Below are positions 24,361-33,423 of a stretch of 47,875 bases of DNA, one piece after another. Under the pieces are notes generated by a model. That model searched no databases. It saw nothing but the letters and a program-made list of their open reading frames with translations, and was not told where the DNA came from. Source of the stretch: Candidatus Brocadiia bacterium (GTDB taxonomy: Bacteria; Planctomycetota; Uabimicrobiia; Uabimicrobiales; JABWCH01); contig JABWCH010000002.1 of NCBI GenBank assembly GCA_013359215.1, positions 1 through 47,875 on the forward strand. The letters run 5' to 3'. Made by a program: the position numbers and the translations under genes. The stretch's first letter is position 1, and each line of letters begins with the position of its first letter.

Positions 24361-25016
24361 ATAATATCCCCAAACTGTTCCAGAAACTTATAAAAGCCAG
24401 ATAATTCTGGGAGGCTTGAATCGTTCTTTGAAGCTCTTTGCAGATGCCTGAGATTAGGATGATCTGCCCAATACATCATAAGAAAAGCTCGCTGTAAATT
24501 ATGGCAAATAGCCTTTTTTAGAAAAGGACGTAAATCATAACCAATATCTACCAATTTTAATTGATTTGAAAACATGCGAAAACTATCTGGTTTAAACCCT
24601 CCATACATCATCTGTAGCCCACAAAGGTCTTTTATCATTTGAACTATATTTGATGAAAATCCTCCAGTATATGGAGTAGAATATACATATTCATACCGAA
24701 GGAAGTATATTCCAGAAAAGCAGATCATTTCCATCTTATTGGGAAGCCAGGAGAAAGGGGTCTTACTATGATTCTCGCATAGCATTCTGATGCGATCTAT
24801 AATACTGTTTTTGATGCTATTAAAATCCATTCCAAACATCTCTTGCCAATTATCGAATTCCGACATTGTTTCCCAACCATCAAATATTTTATAAACTTTA
24901 AAAAAATCTGTGAATACTACGCCTTCTCTTCCCATGCCTAAGTAAGTTATTTCTTGTTTAAAAGCAATTTTTTTTACTGTTTGAAGTGCTATCTCAATTC
25001 GATCTAATGTATCCAT
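24357..25016 (-). CDS. Small protein-kinase-like protein
   Basis: A 219-residue protein with a kinase-like fold. LGMGREGVVFTDFFKVYKIFD (~residues 26-46) has a glycine-rich loop followed by a lysine strand. A shortened catalytic region, GGFKPDSFRMF, is followed by LKLVDIGYDLRPF in place of the usual DFG. The canonical HxD catalytic aspartate is not visible, so it may be a pseudokinase or a divergent sugar or antibiotic kinase. AAGGA lies before its ATG, one base after the stop of the upstream glycosyltransferase, and its own stop overlaps the fusion gene. The substrate is unknown. Confidence 0.6.
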   Translation of the reverse strand: MDTLDRIEIALQTVKKIAFKQEITYLGMGREGVVFTDFFKVYKIFDGWETMSEFDNWQEMFGMDFNSIKNSIIDRIRMLCENHSKTPFSWLPNKMEMICFSGIYFLRYEYVYSTPYTGGFSSNIVQMIKDLCGLQMMYGGFKPDSFRMFSNQLKLVDIGYDLRPFLKKAICHNLQRAFLMMYWADHPNLRHLQRASKNDSSLPELSGFYKFLEQFGDII

Positions 25017-25017
25017 A

Positions 25018-25839
25018 CTAATCCTTACGCTCCGTTATCCATTCTGGATTTATCCCAAAAAAACGGGAACATCTATCAAAAAATATTTCTTGATCTTGTT
25101 TATCCATCATCTGGGCATATTTGGTATAAAAAATTCGCAGCCCAGTCAATTTTTCTTGAGTACCCTTACTAGACAAAGCCTTTCTTTGGCTTTCTATATA
25201 ATACTGGACAGTATGAAATCCGGTAAATGCCCACTTTATATCAGGCTGTTGCAAAAGACGAATAGCCATATCACGGTCGAGAGTACTTGGCATATTTTCA
25301 TCATAACCGCCAATCGTTAGTAGATGTCGGGCCATAATAAAAGTATTCGAACCTTGCCATCCTGGATTTCCTCTAAGAAAATCAGAAATATGCAAAGTCG
25401 CAAGCAACGGTTGATCAAATTTTTCTTCATCCTTTATTACTGTAAGACCGGAGACTACAGAGGTTGCATTTCGTAACTTGGCAGCCTCTACGCATAACTG
25501 AAGATGTTTTTCATGCCATGTATCGTCATCATCATGAATTGCAATCCAACAATCAGGCATAAGATTATTAGCGTATTGAATGGCCCGATTCCATGAATGC
25601 GCCAAACCAGAATGACAGCTATTTTGTAGATATTCAATAATAAGACCAGCTTCTTGATAAACACCTATAATTTTTTGATTAGATTCAAAATATTGCGAAT
25701 CTGAGTCATCTACAATAATAACCCGAAATGCACAAAAACTCTGATGTAATATGGTACTCAAACATCTACTATCTAATAATTCAGGTCTGTTGCGTGTAGC
25801 AACAACTACAATAATTGGGAAATCGGCCTGGGATAACAT
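25018..25839 (-). CDS. Family 2 glycosyltransferase (A)
   Basis: A 273-residue GT2 enzyme. It opens PIIVVVATRNRPELL, the nucleotide-binding strand of GT-A folds, then VIIVDDSD. The DxD-like metal motif is the run AIHDDDDTWHEKHL at ~residue 101. GSNTFIMARHLL and STLDRDMAIRLL fit the acceptor side. No membrane segment is present, so it should act in the cytoplasm. AAGGA precedes the ATG. It overlaps the upstream glycosyltransferase by about 34 bp. Confidence 0.85.
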   Translation of the reverse strand: MLSQADFPIIVVVATRNRPELLDSRCLSTILHQSFCAFRVIIVDDSDSQYFESNQKIIGVYQEAGLIIEYLQNSCHSGLAHSWNRAIQYANNLMPDCWIAIHDDDDTWHEKHLQLCVEAAKLRNATSVVSGLTVIKDEEKFDQPLLATLHISDFLRGNPGWQGSNTFIMARHLLTIGGYDENMPSTLDRDMAIRLLQQPDIKWAFTGFHTVQYYIESQRKALSSKGTQEKLTGLRIFYTKYAQMMDKQDQEIFFDRCSRFFGINPEWITERKD

Positions 25840-26684
25840 ATTAATTCCTTTTGAGATGTTCTTTCATAGGCCCATTTTAAAAGCAATTGGCGACTTTTTA
25901 AATAAGAAGACTTTTTTCGATTAACACCGCTCAAAGAGCCTGAAATAGAATAAACAGAATGCATCAACTCTTCATCTATCATTACATCTTTTTTCCAGAT
26001 AGAAGTCAAGATATCTACTGTAAACCAATGATCTTCTCCGCTTGTAATAGCAGGATAAAAAATAGGAATTTCAGGGCGAATCACAACATTGCACGAGGGA
26101 AGTTCTGTTTTGAAAATCCCTATCGACATCCCCTCGAGTTGCTCCAAAAGGTATTTTCTTTTGAAAAATTTGTTATCTGCTAAATTGGGAACAGCCTGAA
26201 TAGTACCATTACAAATTTGATAATTGCTTCCTATTAACGCTAATCCTGGACGGCGTAAGCCACAGTTGAAAGAGAAATATTCTCTGCGAAATCTGGATTG
26301 AATTTGACATAGTGTCCTGTTATCAAAAAAATAATCATCAGCGTCCAGTCTAACAATTGTTTTGAGATTTCTGGCATATTTTCTTGATAGCCATAAAATC
26401 AGATTCCGTGTTTTATATGCTTTGGCAAATTCAACATTTATTATTACAGTTCTATGTTTATCTGCTACATGATTTACAACATTCTGCCAATGATCTATCG
26501 AAGAATCATTAACTAAAACAAGAAGAAATTTTCCCCGAATACCTTCCTGAGAAAATACAGACTGTAAGCTTGCCTCCAAGCTTGATGCATTATTGTGGAC
26601 TGCCATTCCTATAATCATCTCTGGGTTAAGTTCTCGAATGTAATGGGCAGCCCTTTTTATAGAGAATTTAGAAATATTCTGCAT
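25806..26684 (-). CDS. Family 2 glycosyltransferase (B)
   Basis: A 292-residue GT2 protein, with IIGMAVHNNASSLEASLQSVF at the N-terminus, LLVLVNDSS next, and the metal motif VRLDADDYF at ~residue 116. GEDHWFTVDIL near residue 215 fits the family's ED catalytic region. The ATG at 26684 has TAAGGT upstream and is preferred over a TTG at 26690. It lies 60 bp after the 600-residue gene in the same operon. It is only distantly similar to glycosyltransferase A, so the two probably add different sugars. Confidence 0.82.
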   Translation of the reverse strand: MQNISKFSIKRAAHYIRELNPEMIIGMAVHNNASSLEASLQSVFSQEGIRGKFLLVLVNDSSIDHWQNVVNHVADKHRTVIINVEFAKAYKTRNLILWLSRKYARNLKTIVRLDADDYFFDNRTLCQIQSRFRREYFSFNCGLRRPGLALIGSNYQICNGTIQAVPNLADNKFFKRKYLLEQLEGMSIGIFKTELPSCNVVIRPEIPIFYPAITSGEDHWFTVDILTSIWKKDVMIDEELMHSVYSISGSLSGVNRKKSSYLKSRQLLLKWAYERTSQKELICYPRPISQLL

Positions 26685-26744
26685 ATCCAACCTTACCTTG
26701 ATTTTTTCATAAAACGTGGCTATTTTTCTTGATACACGTACGTA

Positions 26745-28547
26745 CTATTCATATCCCAGTAAAATAAATCGGTGTACCCATGCATCGCTCTCTTGTGCTA
26801 CTTTATTCATCAAGGAAATGAAGCATTCAGAAATGTCTGATTGCTTTGCTCCTGCCTCAAACTTATGGCTAAATACGACAATGTAGAGTCTGGCCCAAAA
26901 TTCACCTTCTTCTAGTATAACAGGATTGCCTTGTTCTGTCAGTAGTTGCCAATCAGAAAGGCATTCTACCCATTGAGGTGGAGTTGAAGTCATGGTTCCT
27001 TTCGTATCTTCCCAAAACACAAAAATGAAGCCAGGAGATGTGCTATTGATATGTACACTTATTGGGTGCTTTTGTTCTAAGGCAACCTCTCGCCGTTTGT
27101 TTGGAGCATTTTCTCCTGGAAAGGACGATATATCAAGGAATTCATCTTCTAACTGAGGGGTAGATATATAAAGCAATTCATCTACTTTTTCTGTTTGGAT
27201 ATCTACAAAGGGAATGGAATCAGGATTATGACAAAATGCTTCGCTAAATGCCTGCAATCGCCACGGATTTTTGACATCCACTTTGTGCTCTATTTGCATT
27301 CGATGGACAAAGTGGCGGACTGAAGAATCCTGGCTAATAAACAAAGCACGGTCTATGGCTTCCATTAAATCTCGTGGTAAGCTTTCTTCGACAAAGTCAA
27401 TGAGATTCTCTTGAGAAAGAAGATTATCCTTGCAAAACGAAATATCTTTTGTTTTCTGTTTTTTCATACTTTTCAAAACTTCCTCTAAAAAAGTTTCATG
27501 TTTTTTTAACATTTCCCATCCATCCTTGTCTTGCGAATTCGGAGGTTGCCCCAATCCCAGTTTTTTCCATAAGAGTTTTATTCGGTTGAACATAGGGGAT
27601 AGAATCAAAGGGATAGTCAATACTTTTTCTAAATCCGAAGCATCTTCTCTGTATTTGGCAAGTGGATGTTTTTGAAATATATCTTCCATGACAAGTAGCA
27701 ATTTCTGCTTTATAGAATTCGGCAATCGGTCAGAACCATTCCAGAAAGGGTCTTGATCTGGACAGGTGCTAAATAAAGTTTGTTTCACTTCCTCTGGTAA
27801 AATTAAATCCAGATAGATTACCAGATACCGCCATGTGGCAAGCGCAGTGAGTCGGCTTTTTTTGATATTGTTTGAATTTTTTTTACTTTGTGCCAACTCT
27901 CTATAGGCTAAAGGAAGTGAGCTAATAGATGTTTGTAAATGCTGGAAATGTATTGGACAGATTGGACTTTCAGCCAAAGCAAAATCCAAGAGTGGGCTAA
28001 GCCAGCTATCCACATCATCCCTCCACAATAGTGCCATAGTATGGCAAGATTGCTCTATCAATTTTTTTTGCACCAGATATAGTTTTTCTAAAGCACAAGA
28101 TAAAGACAAGGTATCTATTGTTTTTTCAGTGCAAGAATTTTTATGTAATTTTTCAACGTCTTTATACTTCAAATCAGCATGAAGGCAAACCTGATATGCT
28201 TTCTTGCCAAGCAAAAGACTCATTACCCATGCCCCATGATTTTGGAACAATTCTTGGAGGTTGGATGCACATGGTGTTTTTTGGAGCGTCAGTGGTTCTT
28301 TAATCCAATGATCTGGTATTTCTTTAAACCATTTCAAAAATTTTTTGGCAGCTCCTCTCCAGGGATCTTTAGGGTTGCCAAAATCAGAATGCCAATCAAT
28401 GGGTTTGCTCAATTTATCTTCATAAATGAGTAATCCTAATTCTAAATACTTCAGATATTCCTCTTCTTTATCATCAGGAATCTGACTTCGCCGCCAATTT
28501 ACATCTCCTATCCGTTCTAAAAAGCTTTCATTCTGCTCTGGCATCAT
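26745..28547 (-). CDS. Protein of unknown function, 600 residues, paired with CHAT protease
   Basis: I do not recognise this family. It is mostly helical for the first ~430 residues. The last ~130 look beta-rich (HPISVHINSTSPGFIFVFWED, ILEEGEFWARLYIVVFSH), as in small jelly-roll or Ig-like domains. The start is one of two tandem ATGs (28547, 28544), and GGGAGGAG favours the second. The gene begins inside the end of the CHAT protease gene (20-bp overlap), so the two are made together. A direct partner or proteolytic substrate of the CHAT protease is a reasonable guess from position alone. No membrane segment or signal peptide is seen. Confidence 0.55.
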   Translation of the reverse strand: MMPEQNESFLERIGDVNWRRSQIPDDKEEEYLKYLELGLLIYEDKLSKPIDWHSDFGNPKDPWRGAAKKFLKWFKEIPDHWIKEPLTLQKTPCASNLQELFQNHGAWVMSLLLGKKAYQVCLHADLKYKDVEKLHKNSCTEKTIDTLSLSCALEKLYLVQKKLIEQSCHTMALLWRDDVDSWLSPLLDFALAESPICPIHFQHLQTSISSLPLAYRELAQSKKNSNNIKKSRLTALATWRYLVIYLDLILPEEVKQTLFSTCPDQDPFWNGSDRLPNSIKQKLLLVMEDIFQKHPLAKYREDASDLEKVLTIPLILSPMFNRIKLLWKKLGLGQPPNSQDKDGWEMLKKHETFLEEVLKSMKKQKTKDISFCKDNLLSQENLIDFVEESLPRDLMEAIDRALFISQDSSVRHFVHRMQIEHKVDVKNPWRLQAFSEAFCHNPDSIPFVDIQTEKVDELLYISTPQLEDEFLDISSFPGENAPNKRREVALEQKHPISVHINSTSPGFIFVFWEDTKGTMTSTPPQWVECLSDWQLLTEQGNPVILEEGEFWARLYIVVFSHKFEAGAKQSDISECFISLMNKVAQESDAWVHRFILLGYE

Positions 28548-31377
28548 CTCCTCCCTTCCATAGCATAAAATTCCAGGTGCGAGGGTCGTTCAATCGTAAA
28601 AGGAATTCTTCCTCTTGTGCTAGATATCCATCTTCCCATTTAGGACACAGTCCTAAAAGATTGTCACAATTACTTTCTCCTTTGATGCTTGTCAATCCAA
28701 GATTTTGTAAAAGAAAACGGCTCAACGATTGTTTCCATTTTTCTCTTTCATTCAGGTTGGTGCTTTCTTTTGATATGGTACGATAGATTTCCATAAGCTC
28801 AGGAATAGCTTGGTGAAAGTACCATTTCATCGTTTCATTGAAAGCCATTTCTTCATCAGGATAGCGATGCAACAAGTGATAATAGCAGAAGGCTATGATT
28901 GCTGTAGGGAAGTCGTGAACAGGATACAGAGGAGCAACCACCGAATTCACTCCTCTGCACATGAATTTGTCAACCATAGACATAGCTTCAGTGGACATTT
29001 TTTCGAACATGCCAGTTTTAAATGGCATGCCTGTGCTGCAAGCCCAAAGTTCCACTCCATGAATACCATAGAAAGGTAGTCCCACCATATCAGGTGACCA
29101 TACCTGACGGAATTTATTATGCTGGAATTGTCCTAAATTTTCTTCTTTAACAGGTTCTCGATCATCAAATATAAGTAAACTACCTGCTCCGCAATGGAAT
29201 TTTTGATTACCAATTTCCATTGTATCTTCAACACCATGGCAGTAAAAGCCTAAACGTGTAGCCGTAGAGATAGTTTGAGCTACATTATCTGAATTGGCTT
29301 CATAATATTTGTTTGCAAGTCCATTGTCTGCGCAAGTCTGCATAACCATATTCCCCCAAGGATGAGGTGTCCTTTTGCTAAGACCTGAAAAAAGAACAGA
29401 TTCATTTCCATTACGCCTTTGTATTGGTTTGTGATAACACAAAAGAGAAGGACAATAGCTTACACCCTCCACCCGATCTATCAAACGTACTCCATTTTCG
29501 TCTGGAATATTGGCCCATGAGATCATTCTTGCCCCTAAGACAATCGGAATCAATGTAAATCTGCGGAAACCTCCTCCAATCCAAGGGTTTGTAACATCAT
29601 AGATGGCTTTCGCAAAAGCAAAGCCATTTTCATCTGGTTTGATTGGGCTGTTGTCAGTATTGCCAATATTCCATTCGACAAAGTCATGGCAGAATTCGTC
29701 TGTAAAATCTGCACTACTGAAAGTAGTTTGAAATAGTATTTGATTAGATGTTGTATCGTATCCGAATCCAATTCCTATAAGCCGAAAGTCTTCCTGCAAC
29801 ATTGTAAGATAAATAAAGGCACGGCCAGGATTGCGTTTAGCAATCGTTTCAATATCTTGGCGAGTCAATAAGGGATAAGATGTGTATTCTTTGATGCTTG
29901 TATCGCCTAGGGAAAACGTCGCCATTATTGTCATAGTCCGTGTCATGTCAAACAGATCATTCTTGTCGTATCCCGCTCTTATAGCTTCCTGGAACTTCTG
30001 GCGAATTTGTTTATCCCATTCTCTGAGTTTTTCATGATTTTCTTCCTCTGTCAAGCTTAATATCCTAGAAGATAGAGCGTTGTATTGAGTAAGATACCTT
30101 TCAAAATCTTCTACAAAAATATCAATTCTTCTGAACAGATTTGCGTAATTTCCTATGAGGTTTAAAACTGCATAACAAAAACGGCTTTGGGAGTTTGTAG
30201 GCTTGAAGGTCATATTGAGATAATTTATCTTAAAATGGAATCGAAAATAATTTTCCGACAGCAAAATGACATCAGCAGGAATTTCTTTATCCAACGCCCA
30301 ATGTACGAAGGTATTCACAAATCCATCTTTTAAATAGCAACATTTAGTAAAATAAGATAACCCTTTGGGTTGTAATAAAACTGGAAGACATTTTTGTAGC
30401 ACTTCATTCGCTAACTTCAATATTTCTTTTGTAGTAGCCACTGGTGGTGTATGGCGAGCAAGATAAAACAGGTTTTTTGCAAACTCCTCCAGCTTATCAA
30501 AATTTTGCGCAATATCCCATTCGCGAATTTGTTGCCCTAAAACTTCTTTGGCCTTAGTGAGATCCTTTGTAGCTTCAAAAAGTTGCAATGCCTCATTTAT
30601 ATGCTTGCAAGCATAGAGAGCATCATGAGTTCCTAATTCCGATAAAATTGGAATATATAGCCTGAGCTCCTTTATGAAATTTTTGTGGATTGGTTTCTCC
30701 AATCTTTGAAGCAAATTAAAGCGCATCAATGCAAGTTTTGCCAGTTCAATAGGCGGTATATCCAAACGTAGGCATTGCTTATCGATCAATATTAGCATCT
30801 TTTCCATACTCGCTCTATCTTGTTCGCTGCTCCAAGCTGCCAATAAAGCAATGGCATAAGCAACACCTGCACTACAATTCCCTATTTCATATTCCTTTAT
30901 GCTTTGCCAAACTAAAGTATGAGCTTCGCTGGCAGATCCTAAATGTAGGCTTTCTTCCTGGCTTTCCATGATACATAAAGCCATTTTTATTCTTGTATCA
31001 GCTAAATTAACAGAATTTCCTACTTGTTCCTTGATATCGAGTGAATCTTTTAGTAGCTTTAAAGCTTTCAAAAAACGCTCTCCTCCGAGCGTCTTATCCA
31101 GGCGATAGCACTCTGCCAACTGACTGAGCCCAATAGCATACTCAATAGGCTCTATATAATGTTTGAAATGTTCCAGTGTTTTTTTCATCAAATCACGATA
31201 CATCGCGAGAAATCGAGGAACCATTCGATCAGGGATAAAGCCAAACACCTCAAGCAAATCATAGACAGGGCCTTTCCCTGACATTTCTGGCATGCAATAT
31301 TCCAAAAAATCTTTCTGTTCCATTGTGAGGGATTCATAAAATTTTTTTTGTTCTTTTTCCATTTTATTCACATTCAT
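28528..31377 (-). CDS. CHAT-domain protease with N-terminal helical repeats
   Basis: A 949-residue protein. The first ~480 residues are TPR-like helical repeats (YAIGLSQLAECYRLDKTLGGER, ALYACKHINEALQLFEATKD). The C-terminal ~350 residues are a CHAT (caspase-HetF-associated with TPRs) domain. The catalytic histidine is H714 in GFYCHGVED and the catalytic cysteine is C780 in LWACSTGMP. The VNSVVAPLYPVHDFP strand is also typical. CHAT proteases are cysteine peptidases that act in several bacterial death or defence systems. AAGGAG directly touches the annotated ATG, so a GTG two codons later may be the true start. It follows the B12-radical SAM gene by 19 bp. Confidence 0.85.
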   Translation of the reverse strand: MNVNKMEKEQKKFYESLTMEQKDFLEYCMPEMSGKGPVYDLLEVFGFIPDRMVPRFLAMYRDLMKKTLEHFKHYIEPIEYAIGLSQLAECYRLDKTLGGERFLKALKLLKDSLDIKEQVGNSVNLADTRIKMALCIMESQEESLHLGSASEAHTLVWQSIKEYEIGNCSAGVAYAIALLAAWSSEQDRASMEKMLILIDKQCLRLDIPPIELAKLALMRFNLLQRLEKPIHKNFIKELRLYIPILSELGTHDALYACKHINEALQLFEATKDLTKAKEVLGQQIREWDIAQNFDKLEEFAKNLFYLARHTPPVATTKEILKLANEVLQKCLPVLLQPKGLSYFTKCCYLKDGFVNTFVHWALDKEIPADVILLSENYFRFHFKINYLNMTFKPTNSQSRFCYAVLNLIGNYANLFRRIDIFVEDFERYLTQYNALSSRILSLTEEENHEKLREWDKQIRQKFQEAIRAGYDKNDLFDMTRTMTIMATFSLGDTSIKEYTSYPLLTRQDIETIAKRNPGRAFIYLTMLQEDFRLIGIGFGYDTTSNQILFQTTFSSADFTDEFCHDFVEWNIGNTDNSPIKPDENGFAFAKAIYDVTNPWIGGGFRRFTLIPIVLGARMISWANIPDENGVRLIDRVEGVSYCPSLLCYHKPIQRRNGNESVLFSGLSKRTPHPWGNMVMQTCADNGLANKYYEANSDNVAQTISTATRLGFYCHGVEDTMEIGNQKFHCGAGSLLIFDDREPVKEENLGQFQHNKFRQVWSPDMVGLPFYGIHGVELWACSTGMPFKTGMFEKMSTEAMSMVDKFMCRGVNSVVAPLYPVHDFPTAIIAFCYYHLLHRYPDEEMAFNETMKWYFHQAIPELMEIYRTISKESTNLNEREKWKQSLSRFLLQNLGLTSIKGESNCDNLLGLCPKWEDGYLAQEEEFLLRLNDPRTWNFMLWKGGDDARAE

Positions 31378-31396
31378 CTCCTTTTGAAAGTCAATT

Positions 31397-32647
31397 CTAT
31401 CTTGCTATATTGATATTTTTACAGGCACTATAAGCTTCTTCAATCCATTTCCCGATTTTATCTTTGCTTTGGCTATGAAATCCACCACCTGCTTTTAGGT
31501 TATAATTTGATAAAGGCGAGCCTGGCAATGGGGTAAATCGAGTAAATTGTAATTTTTCTGGATTCACTCGCTTTGCCAAATCAATAGAGTCCTTGATGGT
31601 TGTTTCGTTTTCTCCAGGCAATCCTATAACAAAACCAATGCTTCGATCAATTTTTACCTTTTTAAGTATTTCCCCACCCATCAACAATCGTTCAACCGTA
31701 GTTCCTTTTTGTATATTGTCTAAAATTTTTTGAGAACCAGACTCAAATCCAAGATAGACTTGATGGCAGCCAGCTTCCTTCATAGCCAGAGCAATTTCTT
31801 CAGTAATTTGGTCTGCTCTAGCATTGCAAAACCAATCAAAATTTAACTTTCTTTCTGTTATACCGTGGCATAAATCAAGGATTCTTTTATGATCTATAGT
31901 AAAAGCATCATCCACAAAAGAAATTTCTCTGACTTTTAACTTTTCAACAACATAAGTAATAAAATCTAACACTTGAGAAACTGGCCATCCTCTCAGTTTT
32001 TTTCCCATGATTGCAGGACTGCTGCAAAATGAGCATTTGTGAGGGCAGCCCCTCATAGTCATCAATGTTATCATTGGCTTGCTTTTTGCATCAGGACACC
32101 AATAATTTTCAATAGGCAAGTCATCCATTTTAGGAAAAGACAAACCATCGAATTTTTGTATATGCAGAATGCTGTTGCTACAGATAGTCTCTTTCCCTTG
32201 CCTATAACATATGCCTTCCATTTCTGGAATTTCACCTTCTATAATTTTTATTGCTACTTTGTGAAAAATTTCCTCTCCTTCTCCACGAATTATATAATCC
32301 ACACTTGGACATTTTTCCAATAGATCGTACGGAGCCAACGTCGCATGAGGTCCACCAACTACCACTTTTATTGCAACACCCTTTGCCCATTTGGCCCATC
32401 TTTCTACAATATCTAATGTAAAAGTGGTTGCAGTCAAACCTAAAATTTTAGGTTGCCATCTCATGATTTCGCGTCGAGCATTATCTTCATTCCAAAATAG
32501 GGCTTCAGCATCTATGACTTTTATACGAATATCATCATTCATTCTAGACCCTGCTAATTGGCATAACCCAAGAGGCGGATAAATAGATTTTGAACGAGTA
32601 AAACTACTGCATATACCTTGCGGTTGTAATAAGATAACTTCAACCAT
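31397..32647 (-). CDS. B12-binding domain radical SAM protein
   Basis: A 416-residue enzyme with an N-terminal cobalamin-binding domain (~1-150: EVILLQPQGICSS, YPPLGLCQLAG, KVVVGGPHATLAPYDLL) and a radical SAM core (~175-400) with MRGCPHKCSFCSSP for the iron-sulfur cluster and GLPGENETTIKDS for SAM. Such enzymes often methylate unreactive carbons or act in lipid, cofactor or peptide modification. The ATG at 32647 has GGAG 8 bases upstream. The frame is open to 32731 but lacks a good start there. As the first gene of the leftward operon it probably lies next to the promoter. The substrate is unknown. Confidence 0.9.
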   Translation of the reverse strand: MVEVILLQPQGICSSFTRSKSIYPPLGLCQLAGSRMNDDIRIKVIDAEALFWNEDNARREIMRWQPKILGLTATTFTLDIVERWAKWAKGVAIKVVVGGPHATLAPYDLLEKCPSVDYIIRGEGEEIFHKVAIKIIEGEIPEMEGICYRQGKETICSNSILHIQKFDGLSFPKMDDLPIENYWCPDAKSKPMITLMTMRGCPHKCSFCSSPAIMGKKLRGWPVSQVLDFITYVVEKLKVREISFVDDAFTIDHKRILDLCHGITERKLNFDWFCNARADQITEEIALAMKEAGCHQVYLGFESGSQKILDNIQKGTTVERLLMGGEILKKVKIDRSIGFVIGLPGENETTIKDSIDLAKRVNPEKLQFTRFTPLPGSPLSNYNLKAGGGFHSQSKDKIGKWIEEAYSACKNINIAR

Positions 32648-33423
32648 AAGTCTTCTCCCTACTCTATTTTTTTCTATGAATAAGTCATATATTGTCTTTC
32701 TAAAAAGAATAGGGATAAAATTCACTGTCATTTTCCCAATTTTCTAAAAAAAATATGGTTATATTTTACGACACGTGCTAAAGAATACCTATCCTGTAAA
32801 CACTGCCCTCCCTATATTGAGTGTATTCAAGTTTTTAAGTCAATTAATAAAAAATACTTATAATCATTACTTTTTATGTCTCAATCCATAAATGCTTAAA
32901 TTTTTCAAAAGAGCCAAAATAAAGACCTAAGTATTTGGCGGACTGTTGATAAGAATACTTGAATGCACTCATATTGTTTTGCTTTTGGTGAGGTGTCCGA
33001 AGGTTTTTTAGGCTTGGATAAGAGGTAAAAATAGGCTGTTATGTGAGAGATGTCAAATCTGATTTTGGAATTTGGAATTATGGCGGTAATGGAAATCAAT
33101 TTCCAAAATCGCCAAATCTTCGGGAGACCAGGATACCGATGTGTTTGTGTTTCGGGTGGTGGATGGCGATGGATAACTAATGATTGTAAGAAAATATTTT
33201 TAATAAGGAATAAGAAAAAATTTTCTCTTTTGAAGAAAAAAATTTCTTTATATAATGAATGAATCAAAACTAAAAGTAATGAATTCGAAATTAAATCTAT
33301 ACAGATAAAGTAGTTAAAAAATATCATACAAAATTATAGAAGGTGGCACAGAATATGCATAAATGAATTTCAGTACGATCAAAAGGAAGTTTCTTGTATT
33401 CACATGAAATGAAAGGAAATTTT
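32648..33423. other. Intergenic region, 776 bp, between two divergent operons
   Basis: Separates the leftward nine-gene operon from the rightward TerY-like operon and must hold both promoters. It includes a pair of inverted 14-bp sequences at 32819-32970 and a G-rich non-coding-looking segment at ~32990-33170. The longest frame (leftward, 140 codons) is low in quality and has no ribosome site, so no gene is called. Confidence 0.6.
32819..32970. repeat. Spaced inverted repeat, 14-bp arms
   Basis: GAGTGTATTCAAGT (32819-32832) and ACTTGAATGCACTC (32957-32970) are inverses with one mismatch, 124 bp apart. This could be a small non-autonomous element or a regulator-binding pair. No target duplication was recognised. 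Confidence 0.45.

Noticed and set aside
32905-33327. 140-codon leftward frame between the divergent operons.
   Set aside because: It has no ribosome site and a low-complexity hydrophobic start, and it covers inverse repeats. It is better seen as non-coding.
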